From assembly GCA_947567625.1 (NCBI GenBank), contig CANONN010000028.1, positions 1 through 46,202 of the forward strand: 46,202 nt of DNA. The letters are read 5' to 3'. Shown here piece after piece: positions 9,295 through 18,127 of this stretch (position 1 is its first letter; every line of letters begins with the position of its first letter). The translations under genes and the position numbers were made by a program. The DNA is from an uncultured Roseburia sp. GTDB taxonomy: Bacteria; Bacillota; Clostridia; Lachnospirales; Lachnospiraceae. A model generated the notes under the pieces. The model ran no database searches. It was not told where the DNA came from and saw only the letters and a program-made list of their open reading frames with translations.

Positions 9295-10407
9295 GTGAGC
9301 AAAATGTACATGAAAGCAATGAAAGTCTTACAGGTGCCAATGATGCTGGCGGTCGCATTTCTGTTGGTGTTCCTGCTAAGAGGAACGGTATCTGCCGCCG
9401 AAGCGCAGACAATTATTCCGTCAGCAGACGGTGCGGGGAACGCGTCCACATGTCAATATGAAGCCCCGGCACATTCAAAAGGAATCACCGTCAGCGCCCC
9501 GGTGCTGATATCCCGCGCAGGCGAGGTCAATATGACGGTTACGGTTGCATCGGAATCAAATGCCATTCGCATTATTTTATCGAAAAATCCAAGCCTGCAT
9601 GCGACAGACGACTGGCTGGACTGCGTGCCCAATCTGCAAGCGGAGGCTGGAAACCTCTACACGATAAGCCTCAAAGGCTATGCGGAGGGAGCGTGCACCT
9701 GGTATCTGCATTTGACCCCGCGGGATGATAACAGAATGTCGGTATCCGTGAGCGCCTGGCAGGACGTCAATAAAGTTACGACGGGCGGTGAGCTGAAAAA
9801 AGGAAAATGGAAAGACGGGTATATCTATAACGAGGAGCACCCGGCATATTTTAAGATCAAGGCAGCCTCTTCCGGCTGTATCAAAGTGGAGACCACATCG
9901 GATAAGACGATAACACTGTTAAACAGCAAAAAAAAGGAATTTTCCTTCGATACAGAAAACAAAGGGAAAACCGTATATTATGCCGTAAAAAAAGGCACCT
10001 ACTATTTGAAAGTGGCAGGGGAAGAGGGGTTTCGGATTCGTTATACCTTAGAATCCATTAAGACAGGTAAAAATACAAAGAGAGCGAAGGCCGCCCTTTT
10101 AAAGAAAGGGAAAACACAAAAAGGGATGTTTCCCGTGGGAAGCGTCAATAACAATCACTGGTACAAGTTTACACTGGAAAAAGATAAAACAATAAAACTG
10201 AATATAAAAACGAGAAGAAATGATGCGGCCGGTCCGGTGAAATGTATGGTGCTGTGGGAAAAGAGCGGAAAAAAAGACGAAATCCGTTCCTATGGTAATT
10301 TAAAACCCGGTGCGGCTACAATCAAAATGAGACTCAAAAAGGGCACTTATTATGTGTCACTGGACGGAGGGATTGACACCGGATCTTATTCTATTCAGTG
10401 GAAATAA
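9295..10407 (+). CDS. Secreted protein with PPC-like repeats, paralogue A
   Basis: 370 aa. GTG 9295 is chosen because GAGGG (9282-9286) lies 8 nt upstream; ATG 9304 is the alternative. The signal peptide has the core MMLAVAFLLVFLLRGTVSAAE. The mature protein has a beta-rich N-terminal domain and two PPC-like domains (about 155-250 and 255-370). Each carries the motif KKGTYY, and the protein ends SYSIQWK. It is clearly paralogous to the next gene: the signal peptides and both GTYY motifs align. PPC domains normally accompany secreted peptidases, but no peptidase domain is present in this protein. Confidence 0.75.
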   Translation: MSKMYMKAMKVLQVPMMLAVAFLLVFLLRGTVSAAEAQTIIPSADGAGNASTCQYEAPAHSKGITVSAPVLISRAGEVNMTVTVASESNAIRIILSKNPSLHATDDWLDCVPNLQAEAGNLYTISLKGYAEGACTWYLHLTPRDDNRMSVSVSAWQDVNKVTTGGELKKGKWKDGYIYNEEHPAYFKIKAASSGCIKVETTSDKTITLLNSKKKEFSFDTENKGKTVYYAVKKGTYYLKVAGEEGFRIRYTLESIKTGKNTKRAKAALLKKGKTQKGMFPVGSVNNNHWYKFTLEKDKTIKLNIKTRRNDAAGPVKCMVLWEKSGKKDEIRSYGNLKPGAATIKMRLKKGTYYVSLDGGIDTGSYSIQWK

Positions 10408-10439
10408 CAAAAATAGCAGAAGAAAAGGAGAAAATGAAC

Positions 10440-11522
10440 ATGGAGAAAATTAAAAAACTACAGTTGCCGCTCATGCTGGTGGTTGCATTTCTGCTCGTGT
10501 TTCTGGTAAGAGGAACGGCGTCTGCCGCCGAAGTGCAGACGATCGTTCCGACAGTCGGCGGGGCGGAGAGCGCGAGTGTTTACCAGTATGAGGTTTCCGC
10601 AAAAGCGGGAGGAACACTTACCGTTGTCCCGGTGCAGATCGCAAACGCCGGTCTTGTCAGTCTGGAGATTTCGGTTCAGGCGGAACAGAAAGATATTATG
10701 CTTGTACTGTCCCAATCTCCAAATTCCGTGGAGGGGGATAATTTGCTCAATTTTTCAATCGGTTGTCTGCATACGACATTGCATTATTATGCAGAAGAGC
10801 CATGTACCCGGTATCTGATGTTTTTTACAAAGGAGGAACAGGCATTGTCCGTCACGGTAAAAGCCTATCAGGATACGGTCACGGTTACATCAGACGGACA
10901 ATTACAAAATAAGAAGTGGGCCGACGGATATGCCTATACAGAAAAGGATGCCTTCTTTCGCGTGAATGTAGGTTCTTCCGGTTGTTTTAAGGTTGAAATC
11001 GAGCCGGAAGATGCGCAACAGAAAATTTCTGTTAATTTGCTGAATGGAAAGAAAAAAGAAATTTCTTCGGATGCAACTTCTTATGAGAAAATTACTTATT
11101 ACGGTGTAAAAAAAGGAACCTATTATTTTAAAGTCTCTACCACGGGCAAATTCCGCATACGGTCAACCTTTGAGACGGTAAAAGAGAAAAATAATACGAG
11201 TAAAGCAAAGGCTGTCGTATTAAAGAGAGGAAAGACGGAAAAAGGCTTATTCCGGCTGGGGGATAAAAAGATAGAGCGCTACTATAAAGTAAATCTCACA
11301 AAAGACCAGACGGTAAAGATTAGTATTCCATCCAAGGGTCATCTGGATGAACAGTTTTTCTTAGTCATATACCAGCTGAAAGGGAAAAAATTGCAGGCTG
11401 TCAAAATAACAGGGGGCCTTAAGAAAAAAGGCAATGTAAAGTTAAAGCTGAAAAAAGGCACTTACTATTTTGTGGTAGAGGGCTGTGGATATACCGGATC
11501 TTATACGATTCAATGGAAATAA
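10440..11522 (+). CDS. Secreted protein with PPC-like repeats, paralogue B
   Basis: 360 aa from ATG 10440, chosen because AAGGAG (10425-10430) has 9-nt spacing; ATG 10434 would leave only 3 nt. The signal peptide (LMLVVAFLLVFLVRGTASAAE) is almost the same as in paralogue A. The body has the same three-part layout, with KKGTYYFKV and KKGTYYFVVEG marking two PPC-like domains and an SYTIQWK end. The pair arose by tandem duplication, and the remnant at 2036-2179 is the tail of a third copy. Function is unknown; extracellular location is inferred from the signal peptide. Confidence 0.75.
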   Translation: MEKIKKLQLPLMLVVAFLLVFLVRGTASAAEVQTIVPTVGGAESASVYQYEVSAKAGGTLTVVPVQIANAGLVSLEISVQAEQKDIMLVLSQSPNSVEGDNLLNFSIGCLHTTLHYYAEEPCTRYLMFFTKEEQALSVTVKAYQDTVTVTSDGQLQNKKWADGYAYTEKDAFFRVNVGSSGCFKVEIEPEDAQQKISVNLLNGKKKEISSDATSYEKITYYGVKKGTYYFKVSTTGKFRIRSTFETVKEKNNTSKAKAVVLKRGKTEKGLFRLGDKKIERYYKVNLTKDQTVKISIPSKGHLDEQFFLVIYQLKGKKLQAVKITGGLKKKGNVKLKLKKGTYYFVVEGCGYTGSYTIQWK

Positions 11523-11544
11523 ATAATAAGGGGAGGATTAGGAT

Positions 11545-13737
11545 ATGAAGCGGGTAGTATGCGCCATAATGGCAGGGATATTGCTGTTGGCAGGCCAGAC
11601 GGCGGTGCCGGCGGCAGAAAAAACTTTATTGGGTATCACCGCAGTGCCGGGAGAAAACGATTCGTATTCTGCCATGAAAGCGGAGGCTGCCAACCCTGAA
11701 TACACATTCCAGACTGTAAACGGCGATACGGTTTCGTCGTTGTCAGACGGCACAAAGGATGTGACCGTCCTGGTTTTTGGCCGCATAAGCTGTGGCAATT
11801 CGGCCAGCACCATACAAAATATTGCGCAAAGCGGCTGGGTACATAATCCAAAGGTCAGGGTTATTTTTGTTGAGATGAATAAGGCGTCCTTAGAGGAGGT
11901 AAAGGGATTTGCAGATCTCTACGGCTGTGAGGATATCACGTTTTGCTATGATACAGGCAGCGGGGGCGTCGGTGCTATGTGGCATTACCTGAGCATGGCA
12001 GGGATATCCAGTTCGGTCACACTGCCGGGTACCGTCCTGATTGACGGGCAAAATAACGTACAAAATATTTTTACCGGCTATCAATCCTCGTATTCCATTT
12101 ATCTTGCGATGAACCAGTTTACCAAAGTCGGTGGCGAAGGCGAGCAGGAGGACGCATTGCGGGATATTGCTGTGGAGGGCCGCGAGGATTACGACGCCGT
12201 AAACCGGGTGCTCGCGCTTGTCAATGAGACGAGGGCGGCTGAGGGCGCCCCCGCGCTTGCGTTAGATGCTTCGCTTTGTGAGGCGGCGATGCTCCGGGCG
12301 GCGGAAATCTCCCTGTTCTATTCCCATACAAGGCCAAATGGACAGGACTGTTCGTCATTGCTCCGTAAAAGCAGTGCTCACGGTGAGAATATTGCGCTGT
12401 ATGCCATGGACGCGGATATGGTCATGGCGAACTGGAACCGGTCTCCGGGGCACCATGCAAATATTGTCAGTACGGCCTACACCAGTATCGGCATCGGATG
12501 TTTTATTGATGGCGACGGGAGCCGATGCTGGGTGCAGTGCTTCGACAATGTGGCAGCCACAGCGCCGGTTCGATCGGGCATTGTTCCTGTGACGCGCACG
12601 ATATCCGTCTGGCAGTCCATGATTGATTTGCAGACCACGGAAAAAAGTGAAATCGGATGCGGCGACACGCAGGCAGCCGTACAGATGGATGTGCGCAACA
12701 GCAATCGGGAGTGGAGCTATTGCCGGACAAAGCTTTCGGCCGCCAATTTTGATTTTACCAGCAGTAATCCCGGCGTGGCGGAAGTCAGTGAGGGAGGCGT
12801 GATCACGGTAAAGGCGGTCGGCACGGCCGTGATTACGGCGTCTCTCAAACAAAATCCGGCCATAAAGGTGAGCCGCACGGTTGCCAAAAAGGCGCACAGT
12901 TACCGTGATACTGTCGTTGCCCCGACCAATACCAGCCAGGGTTATACGCTTCATACATGCACATCCTGCGGGGACAGTTACAGGGATACTTACATGCCGA
13001 TACTGACGCAGCCGTCAGGCAGCGAGCCGGGAAACGGGGCGTCAGGCAGCGAGCCGGGAAACGGGACGTCAGGCAGTGGATCGGGAAGCGGGACATCAGG
13101 AAATGAACCGGGAAGCGGAACAACGGGCAGCAGTGAGTCGGGAAGCGCGTCAGGCAACCGCCCGGGAGACACACAGACAGTGGGAAATCAGACAGGCAGC
13201 CAGAAATTTGAGCTGCAGTCGGCACAGATTACACTGTCCTATACGAGCACAGTCTACAGTGGAAAAGAAAAGCGGCCGTCCGTTAAAGTAGTCGACCGGC
13301 ACGGACAGTTCCTTGGCAGCGAGCATTACACAGTACAGTACAGCAATAACAGCAATGTCGGACAGGCGGCCGTGAAGGTATTGCTGCGCGGCAGTTATGC
13401 GGGCAGCCTGTCAAAAACATTTACGATAGTACCGAAAGGAACGGCGATCTCCAAAGTTACTGCCGGCAAAAAAGGATTTACGGTCAAATGGAAAAAACAG
13501 AAAATCCAGACGAGTGGCTATGAGGTCGCGTATTCCACAAGCCGGAGGTTTGCGAAAAAAGCGAGCGGCACTGCGGTTATCAAAAAAAGCGGCGTGTCGT
13601 CAACAAAAGTGAAGCGGCTAAAAGCGAAAAAAGCATATTATGTGAGGATTCGCACCTATAAGACAGTGCGGATAAACGGCGTATCTACGAAGCTGTATTC
13701 GGGATGGTCCGCAATACGACAAGTGAAAACAAAGTGA
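11545..13737 (+). CDS. Secreted CAP-domain protein with thioredoxin-like N-terminus
   Basis: 730 aa. The start follows GGGGAGG. A signal peptide ends near PAAE. Residues about 45-190 look like a thioredoxin/redoxin fold (VTVLVFGRISCGNSAST, later PGTVLIDGQ), but the usual CxxC is reduced to one Cys (SCGN). A CAP/SCP domain follows at about 215-345 (LVNETRAAEGAPAL, FYSHTRPNG, GENIAL, SPGHHANI). Next come a Big_2-like domain, a short CxxC segment (HTCTSCGDSY), a Gly/Ser/Glu/Pro linker with near-repeats of SGSEPGNG, an Ig-like domain (VYSGKEKRPSVKV) and the lysine-rich FN3-like C-terminus. CAP proteins are common secreted proteins of Clostridia. The redox half probably cannot run a dithiol cycle by itself. 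Confidence 0.85.
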   Translation: MKRVVCAIMAGILLLAGQTAVPAAEKTLLGITAVPGENDSYSAMKAEAANPEYTFQTVNGDTVSSLSDGTKDVTVLVFGRISCGNSASTIQNIAQSGWVHNPKVRVIFVEMNKASLEEVKGFADLYGCEDITFCYDTGSGGVGAMWHYLSMAGISSSVTLPGTVLIDGQNNVQNIFTGYQSSYSIYLAMNQFTKVGGEGEQEDALRDIAVEGREDYDAVNRVLALVNETRAAEGAPALALDASLCEAAMLRAAEISLFYSHTRPNGQDCSSLLRKSSAHGENIALYAMDADMVMANWNRSPGHHANIVSTAYTSIGIGCFIDGDGSRCWVQCFDNVAATAPVRSGIVPVTRTISVWQSMIDLQTTEKSEIGCGDTQAAVQMDVRNSNREWSYCRTKLSAANFDFTSSNPGVAEVSEGGVITVKAVGTAVITASLKQNPAIKVSRTVAKKAHSYRDTVVAPTNTSQGYTLHTCTSCGDSYRDTYMPILTQPSGSEPGNGASGSEPGNGTSGSGSGSGTSGNEPGSGTTGSSESGSASGNRPGDTQTVGNQTGSQKFELQSAQITLSYTSTVYSGKEKRPSVKVVDRHGQFLGSEHYTVQYSNNSNVGQAAVKVLLRGSYAGSLSKTFTIVPKGTAISKVTAGKKGFTVKWKKQKIQTSGYEVAYSTSRRFAKKASGTAVIKKSGVSSTKVKRLKAKKAYYVRIRTYKTVRINGVSTKLYSGWSAIRQVKTK

Positions 13738-13815
13738 GTACAATTTTTTGTAACCATAGATCGGTGCACACATGTCTGAATTTGTGGAGAATAAGAAGTT
13801 ATACATGGTAAAGCA

Positions 13816-13836
13816 ATTGTGAATATAGTTCACAAT
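13816..13836. promoter_or_regulatory. 21-bp perfect dyad before the LRR gene
   Basis: ATTGTGAA (13816-13823) and TTCACAAT (13829-13836) are perfect inverted arms around TATAG, 18 nt before the start at 13855. It could be a repressor operator or a small hairpin close to the ribosome binding site. No regulator can be assigned. Confidence 0.45.
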
Positions 13837-13854
13837 ACAGAAATGGAGAAAAGA

Positions 13855-16800
13855 ATGAAAAGAAAAACAGGAAACAAATTTTTGGCGGCCTGCCTTGTGG
13901 CAGGCGTTCTGGTCGCACAGGCAGGGGAGGGCAGCCTGTATGCGGCGCAGAGCGTGCAGAATGAGAACCATGAGGTAATGGCCGGAAGCGTCCCGGAAAC
14001 GGAGGAGGCCGTAAGTAAAGCTACTGAAGGAGCAGAAAAGGAAGAATGGAAGGAAACCCAAAGCATTGAAGCGGAAAAGGTAGGATGGAAAGAAGCCCAA
14101 AGCGCTGAAGCTGCTGAAGGGGCGGAAAAGATAGGATGGAAAGAAGCCCAAAGCGCTCAAGCGGTAGAGGCAGAAAAAGCAGAGAAACAAGAAGCTATGG
14201 CCGTAGCTTTCCTGGAAGCAGAAAAAGCGGAGAAAAAGGAGGCTATGGCAGCGGCAATAGAAAAAAGAGAGAAAGCCGCGGAGGCTGACGATTCCTTTGA
14301 GGACGACTGGGAGATAGACGAGGACGATTGGCTCATCGAGGGGGATTTCAGCGTTTCACAGAATGAGGACGGAACATTTGCCCTTTCGCATTACAATGGA
14401 ACCGCGACAGATGTCACGGTGCCGGATACGGTTGCCGGCAAAAAAGTAACGTCGGTCGACTGGGGGGCGTTTTATGACTGCGGCGCTATTACCAGCGTGA
14501 CGCTTCCGTCTGGTGTGACAGCGATAGGCGGGTATGCATTTTGGAATTGCAGCAGCTTAAAGAACATAACGCTCCCGTCCGGTGTTACTGAGATTGGCTC
14601 AAATGCCTTTGCGGGCTGCAGCAGCTTAAGCAGTGTGACGCTTCCGTCCGGCGTTACGGGCATTAAAAATTATACGTTTGCGGATTGCAGTAATTTAAGC
14701 AGTGTGGCGCTTCCGTCCGGCGTTACGGACATTGGAATATCTGCCTTTGCGGGCTGCGGCAGTTTGGCCAGCGTGACGCTTCCGTCCGCTTTGAAAACCA
14801 TCGGCTGGAGCGCCTTTGCAGACTGCGGCAGCTTAACCGGTATCGTGATACCGGAGGGAATCACGGAGATTGAAATGCAGACATTTTCCGGCTGCCGCAG
14901 CCTAAAGACGCTTTCCCTGCCAAAGAATGTGACAAGGATTGCCGCAGATGCGTTTGGGAATTGCGGCGCGCTGGAAACAATCACGGTAGCCGCGGGCAAT
15001 GAAGCGTATCGCGTAACAGGCAATGCGCTTGTTGAGAAGGAGAGCAATGCTATCGTGCGTGGCACGAACAATACCGTAATCGCAGAGGATATAGCGGAGA
15101 TCGGCAGGTATGCGTTTTCCGGCTGCACCGGTCTAAAGAGCATCCATATACCGGAGACGATCAATACGGTTGGAGCGGCTGCCTTTGCAGGCTGCAGCGG
15201 CGTGGAGCATATCACGGTGGATGAGAATAACAGCTATTATTCCGACGGAAACGGTTCGGATATTTTACTGGCTGATTGGTACGACGGCGCGGAAGTGATC
15301 GCAGGCTGCGGAAATTCAAAGATTCCCGCCAATGTCAAGATCATCGGTGAGAGCGCTTTCGAGGGCTCTAAGACATTGACGGCGGTTTCGCTTCCTGATG
15401 GGGTGACCGAGATCGGGCGGCGCGCCTTTGCGGAGTGCGAAAGCCTTAAAAATATGGTGATTCCGTCCGGTGTAGAAAGGCTGAATACGGAGACATTTTC
15501 CGGCTGCCGCAGTCTGGAGAGTGTAACGCTTCCGGCGTCCATGACCTCTATCGAAGACCGTGGCTTTTTTGGCTGCGCAAGCTTAAAGAGCATCACACTG
15601 CCACAGGCTCTCACTTTGATAAGCAAAAGTGTTTTTGCGGGCTGCAGCAGTCTGACGGAGGCAGTGATACCAGGACAGGTGGAGAGGATTAATGATGATG
15701 CATTTATGGGATGCGCGGACCTGCAAAATATCACGATACCGCAAAGCGTGACATGGATAGGCGAGCAGGCGTTTGCGGACTGTGTGTCACTGCAGAGCGT
15801 TGCGATACCGCAGGGAGTGGAATCAATCAGTACGGAGGCGTTCGCGGGGTGCACAGCCTTACAGGCGATTGATATTTCAAAAAGCGTGACATTGATAGGC
15901 TCTGACGTGTTTTCCGGTTGCAGCGCCTTAGAAGCGATCCGCGTGGATGCGGCCAATCCGGTCTACGACAGCAGGGGAAACTGCAACGCACTGATTGAGA
16001 CGGAGGACGGCAGTCTGGTGCGCGGCTGCAAGAATACGGTGATACCGGATACGGTAACGTATATATATATGCGTGCGTTTGAGGGCTGTCTGGGGCTGCG
16101 GGAGATCAATATTCCGGTGAGCGTGGGCAGTATAGGGGAGCGTGCGTTTGCCGGGTGCAGCGATCTGGAAAAGGTGACCGCCTGGGGCGATGATACATGG
16201 ATTCGGAGAGACACCTTTGCGGGCTGTCCGAAGCTAAAGATTTATTGCAGGCTTGACAGCATGACCTATGATGACGCGGTGGACTATCAGATTCCTTATG
16301 TCACGGAGGGCGTCTCCGCGTACCACGCGCACACCTGGGGGGCGGCGCAGATGACGGTATCGCCGACCTGCAGCGCGGCGGGCGTCAATACCTTTGTCTG
16401 CACGAGATGCGGCGGGATGACGACGGAGGCCATAGCGCAGACGGCGCATGTGTTCGAGATCATTACGACAGCGGCCGGCAACGGCGCGGCCGGCTCGAAA
16501 GTAGAAAAATGTAAGATCTGCGGCGCCATAAACAGCAGCGTTTCTATTTGGGCGATCGGGAATATCGCGCTTGCAAAAGATGCATACACCTACACGGGTA
16601 AAGAGATCAGGCCGGAGGTGACCGTGCGGGATGCCGGCGGAAATGTGATACCGTCTGCGTTCTATACGGTTTCCTACAGAAATAATAAAAGTGTTGGTGC
16701 GGCGTCCGTGACCGTCACCTTTCAAGGAGATTACAGCGGCACGCAGACGAAAAATTTTGCGATCAATCCCAGGGGGACGACAATTTCCAAGCTGACGGGA

Positions 16801-17064
16801 GCAAAGAAGGGTATGACAGTCAAGTGGAAGAAACAGTCGGCGCAGACAAGCGGCTACGAGATACAGTATTCCACCAGCAAGAAGTTTACCGGAAAGAGCA
16901 CAAAGACAACGGCGGTGAAGAAGGCTTCGGCGACTTCCGTCAAAATAAAGAAATTGAGCGCAAAGAAGAAATATTATGTGCGGATACGAACCTATAAGAC
17001 CGTTGCCGGGAAAAAATATTGTTCCGAGTGGTCAAAAGCCAAAAACGTAACGACTAAAAAATAA
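13855..17064 (+). CDS. BspA-like LRR surface protein with Ig-like and FN3-like C-terminus
   Basis: 1,069 aa. ATG 13855 is chosen because GGAG (13845-13848) lies 6 nt upstream; the in-frame ATG at 13843 overlaps that site. A signal peptide (FLAACLVAGVLVAQA) leads to a Glu/Ala/Lys-rich, probably helical segment with near-repeats of GWKEAQSA. A short acidic stretch (DDWEIDEDDW) follows. About 25 BspA-type LRRs (pattern LPSGVTxIGxxAFAGCSSL) fill about 180-800. Then come two CxxC pairs (CTRC and CKIC), an Ig-like domain (YTGKEIRPEVTV) and a lysine-rich FN3-like module ending in VTTKK. Proteins of this class bind host or neighbour surfaces in other bacteria; the ligand here is unknown. A strong terminator follows, so the gene may be its own unit. 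Confidence 0.85.
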   Translation: MKRKTGNKFLAACLVAGVLVAQAGEGSLYAAQSVQNENHEVMAGSVPETEEAVSKATEGAEKEEWKETQSIEAEKVGWKEAQSAEAAEGAEKIGWKEAQSAQAVEAEKAEKQEAMAVAFLEAEKAEKKEAMAAAIEKREKAAEADDSFEDDWEIDEDDWLIEGDFSVSQNEDGTFALSHYNGTATDVTVPDTVAGKKVTSVDWGAFYDCGAITSVTLPSGVTAIGGYAFWNCSSLKNITLPSGVTEIGSNAFAGCSSLSSVTLPSGVTGIKNYTFADCSNLSSVALPSGVTDIGISAFAGCGSLASVTLPSALKTIGWSAFADCGSLTGIVIPEGITEIEMQTFSGCRSLKTLSLPKNVTRIAADAFGNCGALETITVAAGNEAYRVTGNALVEKESNAIVRGTNNTVIAEDIAEIGRYAFSGCTGLKSIHIPETINTVGAAAFAGCSGVEHITVDENNSYYSDGNGSDILLADWYDGAEVIAGCGNSKIPANVKIIGESAFEGSKTLTAVSLPDGVTEIGRRAFAECESLKNMVIPSGVERLNTETFSGCRSLESVTLPASMTSIEDRGFFGCASLKSITLPQALTLISKSVFAGCSSLTEAVIPGQVERINDDAFMGCADLQNITIPQSVTWIGEQAFADCVSLQSVAIPQGVESISTEAFAGCTALQAIDISKSVTLIGSDVFSGCSALEAIRVDAANPVYDSRGNCNALIETEDGSLVRGCKNTVIPDTVTYIYMRAFEGCLGLREINIPVSVGSIGERAFAGCSDLEKVTAWGDDTWIRRDTFAGCPKLKIYCRLDSMTYDDAVDYQIPYVTEGVSAYHAHTWGAAQMTVSPTCSAAGVNTFVCTRCGGMTTEAIAQTAHVFEIITTAAGNGAAGSKVEKCKICGAINSSVSIWAIGNIALAKDAYTYTGKEIRPEVTVRDAGGNVIPSAFYTVSYRNNKSVGAASVTVTFQGDYSGTQTKNFAINPRGTTISKLTGAKKGMTVKWKKQSAQTSGYEIQYSTSKKFTGKSTKTTAVKKASATSVKIKKLSAKKKYYVRIRTYKTVAGKKYCSEWSKAKNVTTKK
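14035..14170 (+). repeat. Imperfect tandem repeat coding for GWKEAQSAEA units
   Basis: Three in-frame units start with GAAAAG at 14035, 14073 and 14125. Each continues as (A/G)GATGGAA(A/G)GAA(G/A)CCCAAAGC. They encode EWKETQSIEA, GWKEAQSAEA and GWKEAQSAQA in the N-terminal part of the LRR protein. The units differ in length by whole codons, so copy number could change without loss of frame. Confidence 0.7.
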
Positions 17065-17090
17065 AACATTAAGTAGTTAAGGATCAAACT

Positions 17091-17141
17091 CCGCCACGAC
17101 TGAAAAAATAAGTTTAAAAATCAGTCCTGGCGGGGTTTTTT
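17091..17141 (+). terminator. Intrinsic terminator after the LRR gene
   Basis: CCGCCACGACTGA (17091-17103) pairs with TCAGTCCTGGCGG (17121-17133) with one mismatch, followed by GGTTTTTT. It closes the secreted-protein island. Confidence 0.9.
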
Positions 17142-17190
17142 ATGGGAACTATTTTTGGTAAGATGAGAGATGAAAAAATTTTCATTTCCC

Positions 17191-17220
17191 TGTCACAGGA
17201 CGGCCGTGGCGTTGTCTAAT
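17191..17220 (+). promoter_or_regulatory. Candidate ECF-type promoter, possibly autoregulated
   Basis: TGTCACA (17191-17197), 15 nt, then TGTCTAAT (17213-17220) lie 53 nt before the sigma factor gene. No sigma-A -35/-10 pair is obvious here. The TGTCACA -35 with a GTC-containing -10 resembles promoters described for the ECF41 group of ECF sigma factors. Assignment to this sigma factor is inferred. Confidence 0.45.
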
Positions 17221-17272
17221 CCTATATAGCCGATTTGCGGCTGTAAATGAATCATACAAGGAGAATAAGAGT

Positions 17273-18118
17273 ATGGAACAATCAACAAACAAAGAACTGC
17301 TGGCGCTGGTAGAGCAGGCGGCAGCAGGGGACAGACAGTCTCTTGAGACGGTAATGCTCGGCGTACAGGACCTGGTATTTAACCTTTCCCTTAGGATGCT
17401 GGGGAGCTTTGCGGACGCCCAGGACGCGTCGCAGGACATACTGCTGAAGGTCATGACCCATCTCTCGTCGTTTCGGGGGGAGAGCGCTTTTTCCACCTGG
17501 GTCTTTTCCATTGCGGCCAATCATCTGAAAAATTACAAAAAACATATGTTCGCGCAATTCCCGCTCAGCTTTGAATTTTACGGGGAGGATATCAAAAATG
17601 CGCCGATTTCGGATGTGCCGGATTTGACGCAGAATGTAGAGAAGGCTATTTTGGCGGAAGAGCTCAAGCTTTCCTGCACCAATGTCATGTTACAGTGCCT
17701 CGATGCCGAGAGCCGCTGCATTTTTATTCTGGGAACCATGTTCCGGGTGGACAGCAGAATTGCCGGCGATATCTTGGGTATCACGCCGGAGGCATACAGA
17801 CAGCGCCTTTCGCGCGTGCGAAAGAAAATGGCGGATTTTCTGAAAGAATACTGCGGTGAATACGGAAACGGGACATGCCGCTGTGCCGACCGTGTCAACT
17901 ATGCCATCAAAAATCACAGAATCCATCCGGCGCAGCTGGATTTTCACACGGCGCAGCCAAAGCGGGTGACGATGGACGTGAAGGAGGCCATGGAGGAGAT
18001 CGATGATCTGGCGCAGACATTCTTATTTTGTAAGACATATCAGGCGCCGGAACGGCTGAAACAGTTTATCGTGGAATTTTTAAACGGAGCATCTTTTTCC
18101 GTAGTAGAAAATGGTTAG
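17273..18118 (+). CDS. ECF-like sigma-70 family RNA polymerase sigma factor
   Basis: 281 aa. The start follows AAGGAG. Region 2 (about 15-90) contains AGDRQSLETVM, the DAQDASQDILLKV core-binding stretch and FSTWVFSIAANHLKN, the typical ECF region 2. Region 4 (about 125-195) contains SRCIFILGTMFRVDSRIAGDIL and AYRQRLSRVRKKM, the helix-turn-helix that reads the -35. About 80 extra residues follow, with several Cys (EYCGEYGNGTCRC) and a helical end. This is longer than a plain ECF factor and may be regulatory; it does not look like the SnoaL domain of ECF41. There is no anti-sigma gene nearby. The DUF2461 gene begins 9 nt after its stop and is probably co-transcribed. Confidence 0.85.
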   Translation: MEQSTNKELLALVEQAAAGDRQSLETVMLGVQDLVFNLSLRMLGSFADAQDASQDILLKVMTHLSSFRGESAFSTWVFSIAANHLKNYKKHMFAQFPLSFEFYGEDIKNAPISDVPDLTQNVEKAILAEELKLSCTNVMLQCLDAESRCIFILGTMFRVDSRIAGDILGITPEAYRQRLSRVRKKMADFLKEYCGEYGNGTCRCADRVNYAIKNHRIHPAQLDFHTAQPKRVTMDVKEAMEEIDDLAQTFLFCKTYQAPERLKQFIVEFLNGASFSVVENG

Positions 18119-18127
18119 GAGGTCTAT

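Noticed and set aside
12355-12954. 199-codon open frame antisense to the CAP gene
   Set aside because: No family pattern or ribosome binding site; the sense strand codes for a clear CAP domain.
1-17064. LPXTG sorting signals in the surface proteins
   Set aside because: All C-termini were read; none has LPXTG, a hydrophobic helix and a basic tail.
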